The notes beneath the pieces are model-generated. The model saw only the letters and a program-made list of their open reading frames with translations, ran no database searches and was not told the origin of the DNA. Of a stretch of DNA of 64,000 nucleotides, positions 38,051-51,000 are shown piece by piece. The stretch comes from Odiellus spinosus (taxonomy: Eukaryota > Arthropoda > Arachnida > Opiliones > Phalangiidae), in contig CAWUCO010000060.1 of NCBI GenBank assembly GCA_963920705.1, positions 806,001 to 870,000 of the forward strand. The letters are read 5' to 3'. A program made the translations under genes and the position numbers. Each line of letters begins with the position of its first letter. Position 1 is the first letter of the stretch.

Positions 38051-39250
38051 AAATTTATGGATCTATACTTGGGAAATTTGTGGATCTATACTTAGGAAAT
38101 TTGTGGATCTATACTTGGGAAATTTGTAAATCTATACTTGGGAAATTTGTAAATCTATACTTGGGAAATTTGTAAATCTATACTTGGGAAATTTGTAAAT
38201 CTATACTTGGGAAATTTGTAAATCTATACTTGGGAAATTTGTAAATCAATACTTGTGAAATTTGTAAAACTATACTTGGAAAATTTGTGGATCTATACTT
38301 GGGAAATTTGTAAATCTATACTTGGGAAATTTGTAAATCTATACTTGTGAAATTTGTAAATTTATACTTGGGAAATTTGTAAATTTATACTTGGGAAATT
38401 TGTAAATCTATACTTGGGAAATTTGTAAATCAATACTTGGGAAATTTGTAAATCAATACTTGTGAAATTTGTAAAACTATTCTTGGGAAATTTGTGGATC
38501 TATACTTGGGAAATTTGTGGATCTATACTTTGGAAATTTGTAAATCTATACTTGGGAAAGTTGTAAATCTATGCTTGGGAAATTTGTAAATCTATACTTT
38601 GGAAATTTGTAAATCTATACTTGGGAAATTTGTAAATCTATACTTGGGAAATTTGTAAATCTATACTTGGGAAATTTGTAAATCTATACTTGGGAAATTT
38701 GTAAATCTATACTTGGGAAATTTGTAAATCTATACTTGGGAAATTTGTAAATCTATACTTGGGAAATTTGTGGATCTATACTTGGGAAATTTGTGGATCT
38801 ATACTTGGGAAATTTGTGGATAAATACTTGGGAAATTTGTTTATAAATACTTGGGAAATTTGTGGAAAAATACTTTTGAAATTTGTGAATCTTTACTTGC
38901 GAAATTTGTGGATCTATACTTGGGAAATTTGTAAATCTATACTTTGGAAATTTGTAAATCTATACTTGGGAAATTTGTAAATCTATACTTGGGAAATTTG
39001 TAAATCTATACTTGGGAAATTTGTAAATCTATAATTGGGAAATTTGTACTTGGGAAATTTGTGGATCTATACTTGGGAAATTTGTGGATCTATACTTGGG
39101 AAATTTATGGATCTATACTTGGGAAATTTGTGGATCTATACTTAGGAAATTTGTGGATCTATACTTGGGAAATTTGTAAATCTATACTTGGGAAATTTGT
39201 AAATCTATACTTGGGAAATTTGTAAATCTATACTTGGGAAATTTGTAAAT
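38050..39250 (+). repeat. Satellite HOR segment with an 8-bp monomer deletion at ~39045
   Basis: The segment holds TTTATGG, ACTTAGG, an A run, CAATACTTGTG, AAAAC, CTTGGAAAATTTG, two GTAAATTTATAC monomers (about 38350-38400), a second CAATACTTGTG set with AAAACTATTCTTGGG, CTATGCTTGGG, a long A run, then B, B, C, D, E with CTTTTGAAATTTGTGAATC and a TTGCG monomer. At about 39041-39060 a monomer reads AATTTGTACTTGGG, missing the eight bases AAATCTAT. This deletion is unique in the window and distinct from the 8-bp deletion near 10.59 kb. Confidence 0.75.
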
Positions 39251-41831
39251 CTATACTTGGGAAATTTGTGGATAAATACTTGGGAAATTTGTGGATAAAT
39301 ACTTGGGAAATTTGTTTATAAATACTTGGGAAATTTGTGGATAAATACTTGGGAAATTTGTGGATCTATACTTGGGAAATTTGTGGATCTATACTTGGGA
39401 AATTTGTGGATCTATACTTGGGAAATTTGTGGATCTATACTTGGGAAATTTGTGGATCTATACTTGGGAAATTTGTGGATCTATACTTGGGAAATTTTTG
39501 GATCTATACTTGGGAAATTTGTGGATCTATACTTGGGAAATTAATGGATCTATACTTGGGAAATTTGTAAATCTATACTTGGGAAATTTGTAAATCTATA
39601 CTTGGGAAATTTGTGGATAAATACTTGGGAAATTTGTGGATAAATACTTGGGAAATTTGTTTATAAATACTTGGGAAATGTGTGGATAAATACTTGGGAA
39701 ATTTGTGGATCTATACTTGGGAAATTTGTGGATCTATACTTGGGAAATTTGTGGATCTATACTTGGGAAATTTGTGGATCTATACTTGGGAAATTTGTGG
39801 ATAAATACTTGGGAAATTTGTGGATAAATACTTGGGAAATTTGTAAATCTAAACTTGGGAAATTTGTAAATCTATACTTGGGAAATTTGTAAATCTACAC
39901 TTGGGAAATTTGTAAATCTATATTTGGGAAATTTTTAAATTTATACTTGAGAAATTTGTAAATCTATACTTGGGAAATTTGTAAATCTATACTTGGGAAA
40001 TTTATAAATCTATACTTGTGAAATTTGTTAAACTATACTTGGGAAATTTGTGGATCTATACTTGGGAAATTTGTGGATCTATACTTTGGAAATTTGTAAA
40101 TCTATACTTGGGAAATTTGTGGATCTATACTTGGGAAATTTGTAAATCTATACTTGGGAAATTTGTAAATCTATACTTGGGAAATTTGTAAATCTATACT
40201 TGGGAAATTTGTAAATCTATACTTGGAAAATTTGTAAATCTATACTTGGGAAATTTGTAAATCAATACTTGGAAATTTGTAAATCAATACTTGTGAAATT
40301 TGTAAAACTATACTTGGGAAATTTGTGGATCTATACTTGGGAAATTTGTGGATCTATACTTTGGAAATTTATAAATCTATACTTGGGAAATTTGTAAATC
40401 TATACTTGGGAAATTTGTAAATCTATACTTGGGAAATTTGTAAATCTATACTTGGGAAATTTGTGGATCTATACTTGGGTAATTTGTGGATCTATACTTG
40501 GGAAATTTGTGGATAAATACTTGGGAAATTTGTTTATAAATACTTGGGAAATTTGTGGAAAAATACTTGGGAAATTTGTGGAAAAATACTTGGGAAATTT
40601 GTGGATAAATACTTGGGAAACTTGTGGATAAATACTTGGGAAATTTGTGGATCTATACTTGGGAAATTTGTGGATCTATACTTGGGAAATTTGTGGATCT
40701 ATACTTGGGAAATTTGTGGATCTATACTTGGGAAATTTGTGGATCTATACTTGGGAAATTTGTGGATCTATACTTGGGAAATTTGTGGATAAATACTTGG
40801 GAAATTTGTAAATCTATGCTTGGGAAATTTGTAAATCTATACTTGGGAAATTTGTAAATCTATACTTGGGAAATTTGTAAATCTATACTTGGGAAATTTG
40901 TAAATCTATACTTGGGAAATTTGTAAATCTATACTTGGGAAATTTTTAAATTTATACTTGAGAAATTTGTAAATCTATACTTGGGAAATTTGTAAATCTA
41001 TACTTGTGAAATTTGTTAAACGATACTTGGGAAATTTGTGGATCTATACTTGGGAAATTTGTGGATCTATACTTTGGAAATTTGTAAATCTATACTTGGG
41101 AAATTTGTAAATCTATACTTGGGAAATTTGTAAATCTATACTTGGGAAATTTGTAAATCTATACTTGGGAAATTTGTAAATCTATACTTGGGAAATTTGT
41201 AAATCTATACTTGGGAAATTTGTAAATCTATACTTGGGAAATTTGTAAATCAATACTTGTGAAATTTGTAAAACTATACTTGGAAAATTTGTGGATCTAT
41301 ACTTGGGAAATTTGTTTATAAATACTTGGGAAATTTGTGGAAAAATACTTGGGAAATTTGTGGATCTTTACTTGCGAAATTTGTGGATCTATACTTGGGA
41401 AATTTGTAAATCTATACTTGGGAAATTTGTGGATCTATACTTGGGAAATTTGTAAATCTATACTTGGGAAATTTGTAAATCTATACTTTGGAAATTTGTA
41501 AATCTATACTTGGGAAATTTGTAAATCTATACTTGGGAAATTTGTAAATCTATACTTGGGAAATTTGTGGATCTATACTTGGGAATATTGTGGATCTATA
41601 CTTGGGAAATTTATGGATCTATACTTGGGAAATTTGTGGATCTATACTTGGGAAATTTGTAAATCTATACTTGGGAAATTTGTAAATCTATACTTGGGAA
41701 ATTTGTAAATCTATAATTGGGAAATTTGTAAATCTATACTTGGGAAATTTGTAAATCTATACTTGGGAAATTTGTGGATAAATACTTGGGAAATTTGTGG
41801 ATAAATACTTGGGAAATTTGTTTATAAATAC

Positions 41832-42467
41832 TTGGGAAATTTGTTTATAAATACTTTTGAAATTTGTGGATCTATACTTGGGAAATTTGTGGATCTATAC
41901 TTGGGAAATTTGTGGATCTATACTTGGGAAATTTGTGGATCTATACTTGGGAAATTTGTGGATCTATACTTGGGAAATTTTTGGATCTATACTTGGGAAA
42001 TTTGTGGATCTATACTTGGGAAATTTGTGGATCTATACTTGGGAAATTTGTAAATCTATACTTGGGAAATTTGTGGATCTATACTTGGGAAATTTGTAAA
42101 TCTATACTTGGGAAATTTGTGGATCTATACTTGGGAAATTTGTGGATCTATACTTGGGAAATTTGTGGATAAATACTTGGGAAATTTGTGGATCTATACT
42201 TGGGAAATTTGTGGATCTATACTTGGGAAATTTGTGGATCTATACTTGGGAAATTTGTGGATCTATACTTGGGAAATTTGTGGATCTATACTTGGGAAAT
42301 TTGTAAATCTATACTTGGGAAATTTGTGGATCTATACTTGGGAATATTGTGGATCTATACTTGGGAAATTTATGGATCTATACTTGGGAAATTTGTGGAT
42401 CTATACTTGGGAAATTTGTAAATCTATACTTGGGAAATTTGTAAATCTATACTTGGGAAATTTGTAA
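41832..42467 (+). repeat. B-rich block, open frames 73-119 codons, no gene inferred
   Basis: D, a CTTTTGAAATTTG monomer and a long B run match the blocks at 28.39 and 30.87 kb, but with extra A monomers interspersed (about 42047-42110). The A monomers bring back TAA stops and break the 149-172-codon frames of the sister blocks into shorter ones, the longest being 119 codons at 42108-42467. This is what neutral turnover predicts if the frames are not under selection. The block then joins a GGGAATATTG, TTTATGG, B, A segment. Confidence 0.8.
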
Positions 42468-43659
42468 ATCTATACTTGGGAAATTTGTAAATCTATACTT
42501 GGGAAATTTGTAAATCTATACTTGGGAAATTTGTAAATCAATACTTGTGAAATTTGTAAAACTATACTTGGAAAATTTGTGGATCTGTACTTGGGAAATT
42601 TGTGGATCTATACTTTGGAAATTTGTAAATCTATACTTGGGAAATTTGTAAATCTATGCTTGGGAAATTTGTAAATCTATTCTTTGGAAATTTGTAAATC
42701 TATACTTGGGAAATTTGTAAATCTATACTTGGGAAATTTGTAAATCTATACTTGGGAAATTTGTGGATCTATACTTGGGAAATTTTTGGATCTATACTTG
42801 GGAAATTTGTGGATCTATACTTGGGAAATTTGTGGATCTATACTTGGGAAATTTGTGGATCTATACTTGGGAAATTTTTGGATCTATACTTGGGAAATTT
42901 GTGGATCTATACTTGGGAAATTTGTGGTTCTATACTTGGGAAATTTGTGGATAAATACTTGGGAAATTTGTAAATCTATGCTTGGGAAATTTGTAAATCT
43001 ATACTTGGGAAATTTGTAAATCTATACTTGGGAAATTTGTAAATCTATACTTGGGAAATTTGTAAATCTATACTTGGGAAATTTGTAAATCTATACATGT
43101 GAAATTTGTTAAACTATACTTGGGAAATTTGTGGATCTATACTTGGGAAATTTGTGGATCTATACTTTGGAAATTTGTAAATCTATACTTGGGAAATTTG
43201 TAAATCTATACTTGGGAAATTTGTAAATCTATACTTGGGAAATTTGTAAATCTATACTTGGGAAATTTGTGGATCTATACTTGGGAAATTTGTAAATCTA
43301 TACTTGGGAAATTTGTAAATCTATACTTTGGAAATTTGTAAATCTATACTTGGGAAATTTGTAAATCTATACTTGGGAAATTTGTAAATCTATACTTGGG
43401 AAATTTGTAAATCTATACTTGGGAAATTTGTGGATCTATACTTGGGAATATTGTGGATCTATACTTGGGAAATTTATGGATCTATACTTGGGAAATTTGT
43501 GGATCTATACTTGGGAAATTTGTAAATCTATACTTGGGAAATTTGTAAATCTATACTTGGGAAATTTGTAAATCTATAAATGGGAAATTTGAAAATCTAT
43601 ACTTGGGAAATTTGTAAATCTATACTTGGGAAATTTGTGGATAAATACTTGGGAAATTT

Positions 43660-44077
43660 GTGGATAAATACTTGGGAAATTTGTGGATAAATACTTGGGA
43701 AATTTGTGGATCTATACTTGGGAAATTTGTGGATCTATACTTGGGAAATTTGTGGATCTATACTTGGGAAATTTGTGGATCTATACTTGGGAAATTTGTG
43801 GATCTATACTTGGGAAATTTGTGGATCTATACTTGGGAAATTTTTGGATCTATACTTGGGAAATTTGTGGATCTATACTTGGGGAATTTGTGGATCTATA
43901 CTTGGGAAATTTGTGGATCTATACTTGGGAAATTTGTGGATCTATACTTGGGAAATTTGTGGATCTATACTTGGGAAATTTGTGGATCTATACTTGGGAA
44001 ATTTGTGGATAAATACTTGGGAAATTTGTAAATCTATGCTTGGGAAATTTGTAAATCTATACTTGGGAAATTTGTAA
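43660..44077 (+). repeat. B-rich block matching 21318-21735
   Basis: Three C monomers lead into about thirteen B monomers with one TTTTTGG, then C and CTATGCTTGGG. It matches 21318-21735 at an offset of 22,342 bp, together with the preceding CTATAAATGGG monomer (43574 and 21232). One monomer reads GGGGAATTTGTGG (about 43880), a single change from the sister block. Two overlapping 123-codon frames and one of 109 codons are open for the reason given for the other B blocks. Confidence 0.8.
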
Positions 44078-47000
44078 ATCTATACTTGGGAAATTTGTAA
44101 ATCTATACTTGGGAAATTTGTAAATCTATACTTGGGAAATTTTTAAATTTATACTTGAGAAATTTGTAAATCTATACTTGGGAAATTTGTAAATCTATAC
44201 TTGTGAAATTTGTTAAACTATACTTGGGAAATTTGTGGATCTATACTTGGGAAATTTGTGGATCTATACTTTGGAAATTTGTAAATCTATACTTGGGAAA
44301 TTTGTAAATCTATACTTGGGAAATTTGTAAATCTATACTTGGGAAATTTGTAAATCTATACTTGGGAAATTTGTAAATCTATACTTGGGAAATTTGTAAA
44401 TCTATACTTGGGAAATTTGTAAATCTATACTTGGGAAATTTGTAAATCAATACTTGTGAAATTTGTAAAACTATACTTGGAAAATTTGTGGATCTGTACT
44501 TGGGAAATTTGTGGATCTATACTTTGGAAATTTGTAAATCTATACTTGGGAAATTTGTAAATCTATGCTTGGGAAATTTGTAAATCTATTCTTTGGAAAT
44601 TTGTAAATCTATACTTGGGAAATTTGTAAATCTATACTTGGGAAATTTGTAAATCTATACTTGGGAAATTTGTGGATCTATACTTGGGAAATTTTTGGAT
44701 CTATACTTGGGAAATTTGTGGATCTATACTTGGGAAATTTGTGGATCTATACTTGGGAAATTTGTGGATCTATACTTGGGAAATTTTTGGATCTATACTT
44801 GGGAAATTTGTGGATCTATACTTGGGAAATTTGTGGATCTATACTTGGGAAATTTGTGGATAAATACTTGGGAAATTTGTAAATCTATGCTTGGGAAATT
44901 TGTAAACCTATACTTGGGAAATTTGTAAATCTATACTTGGGAAATTTGTAAATCTATACTTGGGAAGTTTGTAAATCTATACTTGGGAAATTTGTAAATC
45001 TATACTTGGGAAATTTGTAAATCTATACTTGGGAGATTTGTAAATCTATACTTGGGAAATTTGTAAATCTATACTTGGGAAATTTGTAAATCAATACTTG
45101 TGAAATTTGTAAAACTATACTTGGAAAATTTGTGGATCTGTACTTGGGAAATTTGTTTATCTATACTTTGGAAATTTGTAAATCTATACTTGGGAAATTT
45201 GTAAATCTATGCTTGGGAAATTTGTAAATCTATTCTTTGGAAATTTGTAAATCTATACTTGGGAAATTTGTAAATCTATACTTGGGAAATTTGTAAATCT
45301 ATACTTGGGAAATTTGTAAGTCTATACTTGGGAAATTTGTGGATCTATACTTGGGAAATTTTTGGATCTATACTTGGGAAATTTGTGGATCTATACTTGG
45401 GAAATTTGTGGATCTATACTTGGGAAATTTGTGGATCTATACTTGGGAAATTTTTGGATCTATACTTGGGAAATTTGTGGATCTATACTTGGGAAATTTG
45501 TGGATCTATACTTGGGAAATTTGTGGATAAATACTTGGGAAATTTGTGGATAAATACTTGGGAAATTTGTGGATCTATACTTGGGAAATTTGTGGATCTA
45601 TACTTTGGAAATTTGTAAATCTATACTTGGGAAATTTGTAAATCTATAATTGGGAAATTTGTAAATCTATACTTGGGAAATTTGTAAATCTATACTTGGG
45701 AAATTTGTAAATCTATACTTGGGAAATTTGTAAATCTATACTTGGGAAATTTGTAAATCTATACTTGGGAAATTTGTAAATCAATACTTGTGAAATTTGT
45801 AAAACTATACTTGGAAAATTTGTGGATCTGTACTTGGGAAATTTGTTTATCTATACTTTGGAAATTTGTAAATCTATACTTGGGAAATTTGTAAATCTAT
45901 GCTTGGGAAATTTGTAAATCTATTCTTTGGAAATTTGTAAATCTATACTTGGGAAATTTGTAAATCTATACTTGGGAAATTTGTAAATCTATACTTGGGA
46001 AATTTGTAAATCTATACTTGGGAAATTTGTAAATCTATTTTTGGGAAATTTGTGGATCTATACTTGGGAAATTTGTGGATCTATACTTGGGAAATTTGTG
46101 GATCTATACTTGGGAAATTTGTGGATCTATACTTGGGAAATTTGTGGATCTATACTTGGGAAATTTTTGGATCTATACTTGGGAAATTTGTGGATCTATA
46201 CTTGGGAAATTTGTGGATCTATACTTGGGAAATTTTTGGATCTGTACTTGGGAAATTTGTGGATCTATACTTGGGAAATTTGTGGATCTATACTTGGGAA
46301 ATTTGTGGATAAATACTTGGGAAATTTGTAAATCTATACTTGGGAAATTTGTAAATCTATACTTGGGGAATTTGTAAATCTATACTTGGGGAATTTGTAA
46401 ATCTATACTTGGGAAATTTGTAAATCTATACTTGGGAAATTTGTAAATCTATACTTGTGAAATTTGTTAAACTATACTTGGGAAATTTGTGGATCTATAC
46501 TTGGGAAATTTGTGGATCTATACTTTCTAAATTTGTAAATCTATAATTGGGAAATTTGTAAATCTATACTTGAGAAATATGTAAATCTATACTTGGGAAA
46601 TTTGTAAATCTATACTTGGGAAATTTGTAAATCTATACTTGTGAAATTTGTTAAACTATACTTGGGAAATTTGTGGATCTATACTTGGGAAATTTGTGGA
46701 TCTATACTTTCTAAATTTGTAAATCTATACTTGGGAAATTTGTAAATCTATACTTGGGAAATTTGTAAATCTATACTTGGGAAATTTGTAAATCTATACT
46801 TGGGAAATTTGTAAATCTATACTTGGGAAATTTGTAAATCAATACTTGTGAAATTTGTAAAACTATACTTGGGAAATTTGTGGATCTATACTTGGGAAAT
46901 TTGTGGATCTATACTTTGGAAATTTGTAAATCTATACTTGGGAAATTTGTAAATCTATGCTTGGGAAATTTGTAAATCTATACTTTGGAAATTTGTAAAT

Positions 47001-47689
47001 CTATACTTGGGAAATTTGTAAATCTATACTTGGGAAATTTGTAAATCTATACTTGGGAAATTTGTAAATCTATACTTGGGAAATTTGTAAATCTATACTT
47101 GGGAAATTTGTGGATCTATACTTGGGAAATTTGTGGATAAATACTTGGGAAATTTGTTTATAAATACTTGGGAAATTTGTGGAAAAATACTTGGGAAATT
47201 TGTGGATCTTTACTTGCGAAATTTGTGGATCTATACTTGGGAAATTTGTAAATCTATACTTGGAAAATTTGTAAATCTATACTTTGGAAATTTATAAATC
47301 TATACTTGGGAAATTTGTAAATCTATACTTGGGAAATTTGTAAATCTATACTTGGGAAATTTGTAAATCTATACTTGGGAAATTTGTAAATCTATACTTG
47401 GGAAATTTGTGGATCTATACGTGGGAAATTTGTGGATCTATACTTGGGAAATTTATGGATCTATACTTGGGAAATTTGTGGATCTATACTTAGGAAATTT
47501 GTGGATCTATACTTGGGAAATTTGTAAATCTATACTTGGGAAATTTGTAAATCTATACTTGGGAAATTTGTAAATCTATACTTGGGAAATTTGTAAATCT
47601 TTACTTGGGAAATTTGTAAATCTATACTTGGGAAATTTGTAAATCAATACTTGTGAAATTTGTAAAACTATACTTGGAAAATTTGTGGA

Positions 47690-50600
47690 TCTATACTTGG
47701 GAAATTTGTAAATCTATACTTGGGAAATTTGTAAATCTATACTTGGGAAATTTGTAAATCTATACTTGGGAAATTTGTAAATCTATACTTGGGAAATTTG
47801 TAAATCTATACTTGGGAAATTTGTAAATCAATACTTGTGAAATTTGCAAAACTATACTTGGGACATTTGTGGATCTATACTTGGGAAATTTGTGGATCTA
47901 TACTTTGGAAATTTGTAAATCTATACTTGGGAAATTTGTGGATCTATACTTGGGAAATTTGTAAATCTATACTTGTGAAATTTGTAAAACTATACTTGGG
48001 AAATTTGTGGATCTAAACTTGGGAAATTTGTGGATCTATACTTTGGAAATTTGTAAATCTTTACTTGGGATATTTGTAGATCTATACTTGGGAAATTTGT
48101 AAATCTATACTTGGGAAATTTGTAAATCTATACTTGGGAAATTTGTAAATCTATACTTGGGAAATTTGTAAATCTATACTTGGGAAATTTGTAAATCAAT
48201 ACTTGTGAAATTTGTAAAACTATACTTGGGAAATTTGTGGATCTATACTTGGGAAATTTGTAAATCTATACTTGGGAAATTTGTAAATCTATACTTGGGA
48301 AATTTGTAAATCTATACTTGGGAAATTTGTAAATCTATACTTGGGAAATTTGTAAATCTATACTTGGGAAATTTGTAAATCTATACTTGGGAAATTTGTA
48401 AATCTATACTTGGGAAATTTGTAAATCAATACTTGTGAAATTTGCAAAACTATACTTGGGAAATTTGTGGATCTATACTTGGGAAATTTGTGGATCTATA
48501 CTTTGGAAATTTGTAAATCTATACTTGGGAAATTTGTGGATCTATACTTGGGAAATTTGTAAATCTATACTTGTGAAATTTGTAAAACTATACTTGGGAA
48601 ATTTGTGGATCTAAACTTGGGAAATTTGTGGATCTATATTTTGGAAATTTGTAAATCTTTACTTGGGAAATTTGTAGATCTATACTTGGGAAATTTGTAA
48701 ATCTATACTTTAGAAATTTGTAAATCTATACTTGGGAAATTTGTAAATCTATACTTGGGAAATTTGTAAATCTATTCTTGGGAAATTTGTTAATCTATAC
48801 TTGGGAAATTTGTAAATCTATACTTGGGAAATTTGTAAATCAATACTTGTGAAATTTGTAAAACTATACTTGGGAAATTTGTGGATCTATACTTGGGAAA
48901 TTTGTAAATCTATACTTGGGAAATTTGTAAATCTAAACTTGGGAAATTTGTAAATCTATACTTGGGAAATTTGTAAATCTATACTTGGGAAATTTGTAAA
49001 TCTATACTTGGGAAATTTGTAAATCTATACTTGGGAAATTTGTAAATCTATACTTGGGAAATTTGTAAATCAATACTTGTGAAATTTGCAAAACTATACT
49101 TGGGAAATTTGTGGATCTATACTTGGGAAATTTGTGGATCTATACTTTAGAAATTTGTAAATCTATACTTGGGAAATTTGTGGATCTATACTTGGGAAAT
49201 TTGTAAATCTATACTTGTGAAATTTGTAAAACTATACTTGGGAAATTTGTGGATCTAAACTTGGGAAATTTGTGGATCTATACTTTGGAAATTTGTAAAT
49301 CTTAACTTGGGAAATTTGTAGATCTATACTTGGGAAATTTGTAAATCTATACTTGGGAAATTTGTAAATCTATACTTGGGAAATTTGTAAATCTATACTT
49401 GGGAAATTTGTAAATCTATACTTGGGAAATTTGTAAATCAATACTTGTGAAATTTGCAAAACTATACTTGGGACATTTGTGGATCTATACTTGGGAAATT
49501 TGTGGATCTATACTTTGGAAATTTGTAAATCTATACTTGGGAAATTTGTGGATCTATACTTGGGAAATTTGTAAATCTATACTTGTGAAATTTGTAAAAC
49601 TATACTTGGGAAATTTGTGGATCTAAACTTGGGAAATTTGTGGATCTATACTTTGGAAATTTGTAAATCTTTACTTGGGAAATTTGTAGATCTATACTTG
49701 GGAAATTTGTAAATCTATACTTGGGAAATTTGTAAATCTATACTTGGGAAATTTGTAAATCTATACTTGGGAAATTTGTAAATCTATACTTGGGAAATTT
49801 GTAAATCAATACTTGTGAAATTTGTAAAACTATACTTGGGAAATTTGTGGATCTATACTTGGGAAATTTGTAAATCTATACTTGGGAAATTTGTAAATCT
49901 ATACTTGGGAAATTTGTAAATCTATACTTGGGAAATTTGTAAATCTATACTTGGGAAATTTGTAAATCTATACTTGGGAAATTTGTAAATCTATACTTGG
50001 GAAATTTGTAAATCTATACTTGGGAAATTTGTAAATCATTACTTGTGAAATTTGCAAAACTATACTTGGGAAATTTGTGGATCTATACTTGGGAAATTTG
50101 TGGATCTATACTTTGGAAATTTGTAAATCTATACTTGGGAAATTTGTGGATCTATACTTGGGAAATTTGTAAATCTATACTTGTGAAATTTGTAAAACTA
50201 TACTTGGGAAATTTGTGGATCTAAACTTGGGAAATTTGTGGATCTATATTTTGGAAAATTGTAAATCTTTACTTGGGAAATTTGTAGATCTATACTTGGG
50301 AAATTTGTAAATCTATACTTTAGAAATTTGTAAATCTATACTTGGGAAATTTGTAAATCTATACTTGGGAAATTTGTAAATCTATTCTTGGGAAATTTGT
50401 TAATCTATACTTGGGAAATTTGTAAATCTATACTTGGGAAATTTGTAAATCAATACTTGTGAAATTTGTAAAACTATACTTGGGAAATTTGTGGATCTAT
50501 ACTTGGGAAATTTGTAAATCTATACTTGGGAAATTTGTAAATCTAAACTTGGGAAATTTGTAAATCTATACTTGGGAAATTTGTAAATCTATACTTGGGA

Positions 50601-51000
50601 AATTTGTAAATCTATACTTGGGAAATTTGTAAATCTATACTTGGGAAATTTGTAAATCTATACTTGGGAAATTTGTAAATCAATACTTGTGAAATTTGCA
50701 AAACTATACTTGGGAAATTTGTGGATCTATACTTGGGAAATTTGTGGATCTATACTTTAGAAATTTGTAAATCTATACTTGGGAAATTTGTGGATCTATA
50801 CTTGGGAAATTTGTAAATCTATACTTGTGAAATTTGTAAAACTATACTTGGGAAATTTGTGGATCTAAACTTGGGAAATTTGTGGATCTATACTTTGGAA
50901 ATTTGTAAATCTTTACTTGGGAAATTTGTAGATCTATACTTGGGAAATTTGTAAATCTATACTTGGGAAATTTGTAAATCTATACTTGGGAAATTTTTAA
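47690..51000 (+). repeat. 1,610-bp (70-monomer) HOR, two copies, start of the right-hand domain
   Basis: The GTGGATCTAAAC marker is at 48009, 48607, 49251, 49619, 50217 and 50861, spacings 598, 644, 368, 598, 644 bp (26, 28, 16, 26, 28 monomers). The repeat is therefore 16+26+28 = 70 monomers, and GGGACATTTG at 47861 and 49471 confirms 1,610 bp. Each sub-block reads CAATACTTGTG, GCAAAACTATAC, B, B, TTTGG or TTTAG, A, B, A, CTATACTTGTG, AAAAC, GTGGATCTAAAC, B, TTTGG, AAATCTTTAC, GTAGATC, A run. No D element or B run is present in this stretch, unlike the rest of the window. Confidence 0.9.

Larger units (their letters stand above)
39250..47730 (+). repeat. Mosaic second copy of pieces of 13-38 kb
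   Basis: Successive parts match earlier parts of the window at different constant offsets. 39.25-40.1 kb matches 13.5-14.35 kb (25,745). 39.83-42.09 kb matches 28.87-31.13 kb (10,959, several markers). About 42.5-43.4 kb matches 33.6-34.5 kb (8,892). About 43.5-44.1 kb matches 21.2-21.8 kb (22,342). About 44.9-47.73 kb matches 34.45-38.33 kb (10,456, later 10,433, 10,479, 9,352 and 9,398, the large step being the 1,127-bp duplication present only in the first copy). It looks like an old large duplication later patched by deletion and conversion. B blocks here carry open frames up to 123 codons, not called as genes. Confidence 0.78.
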
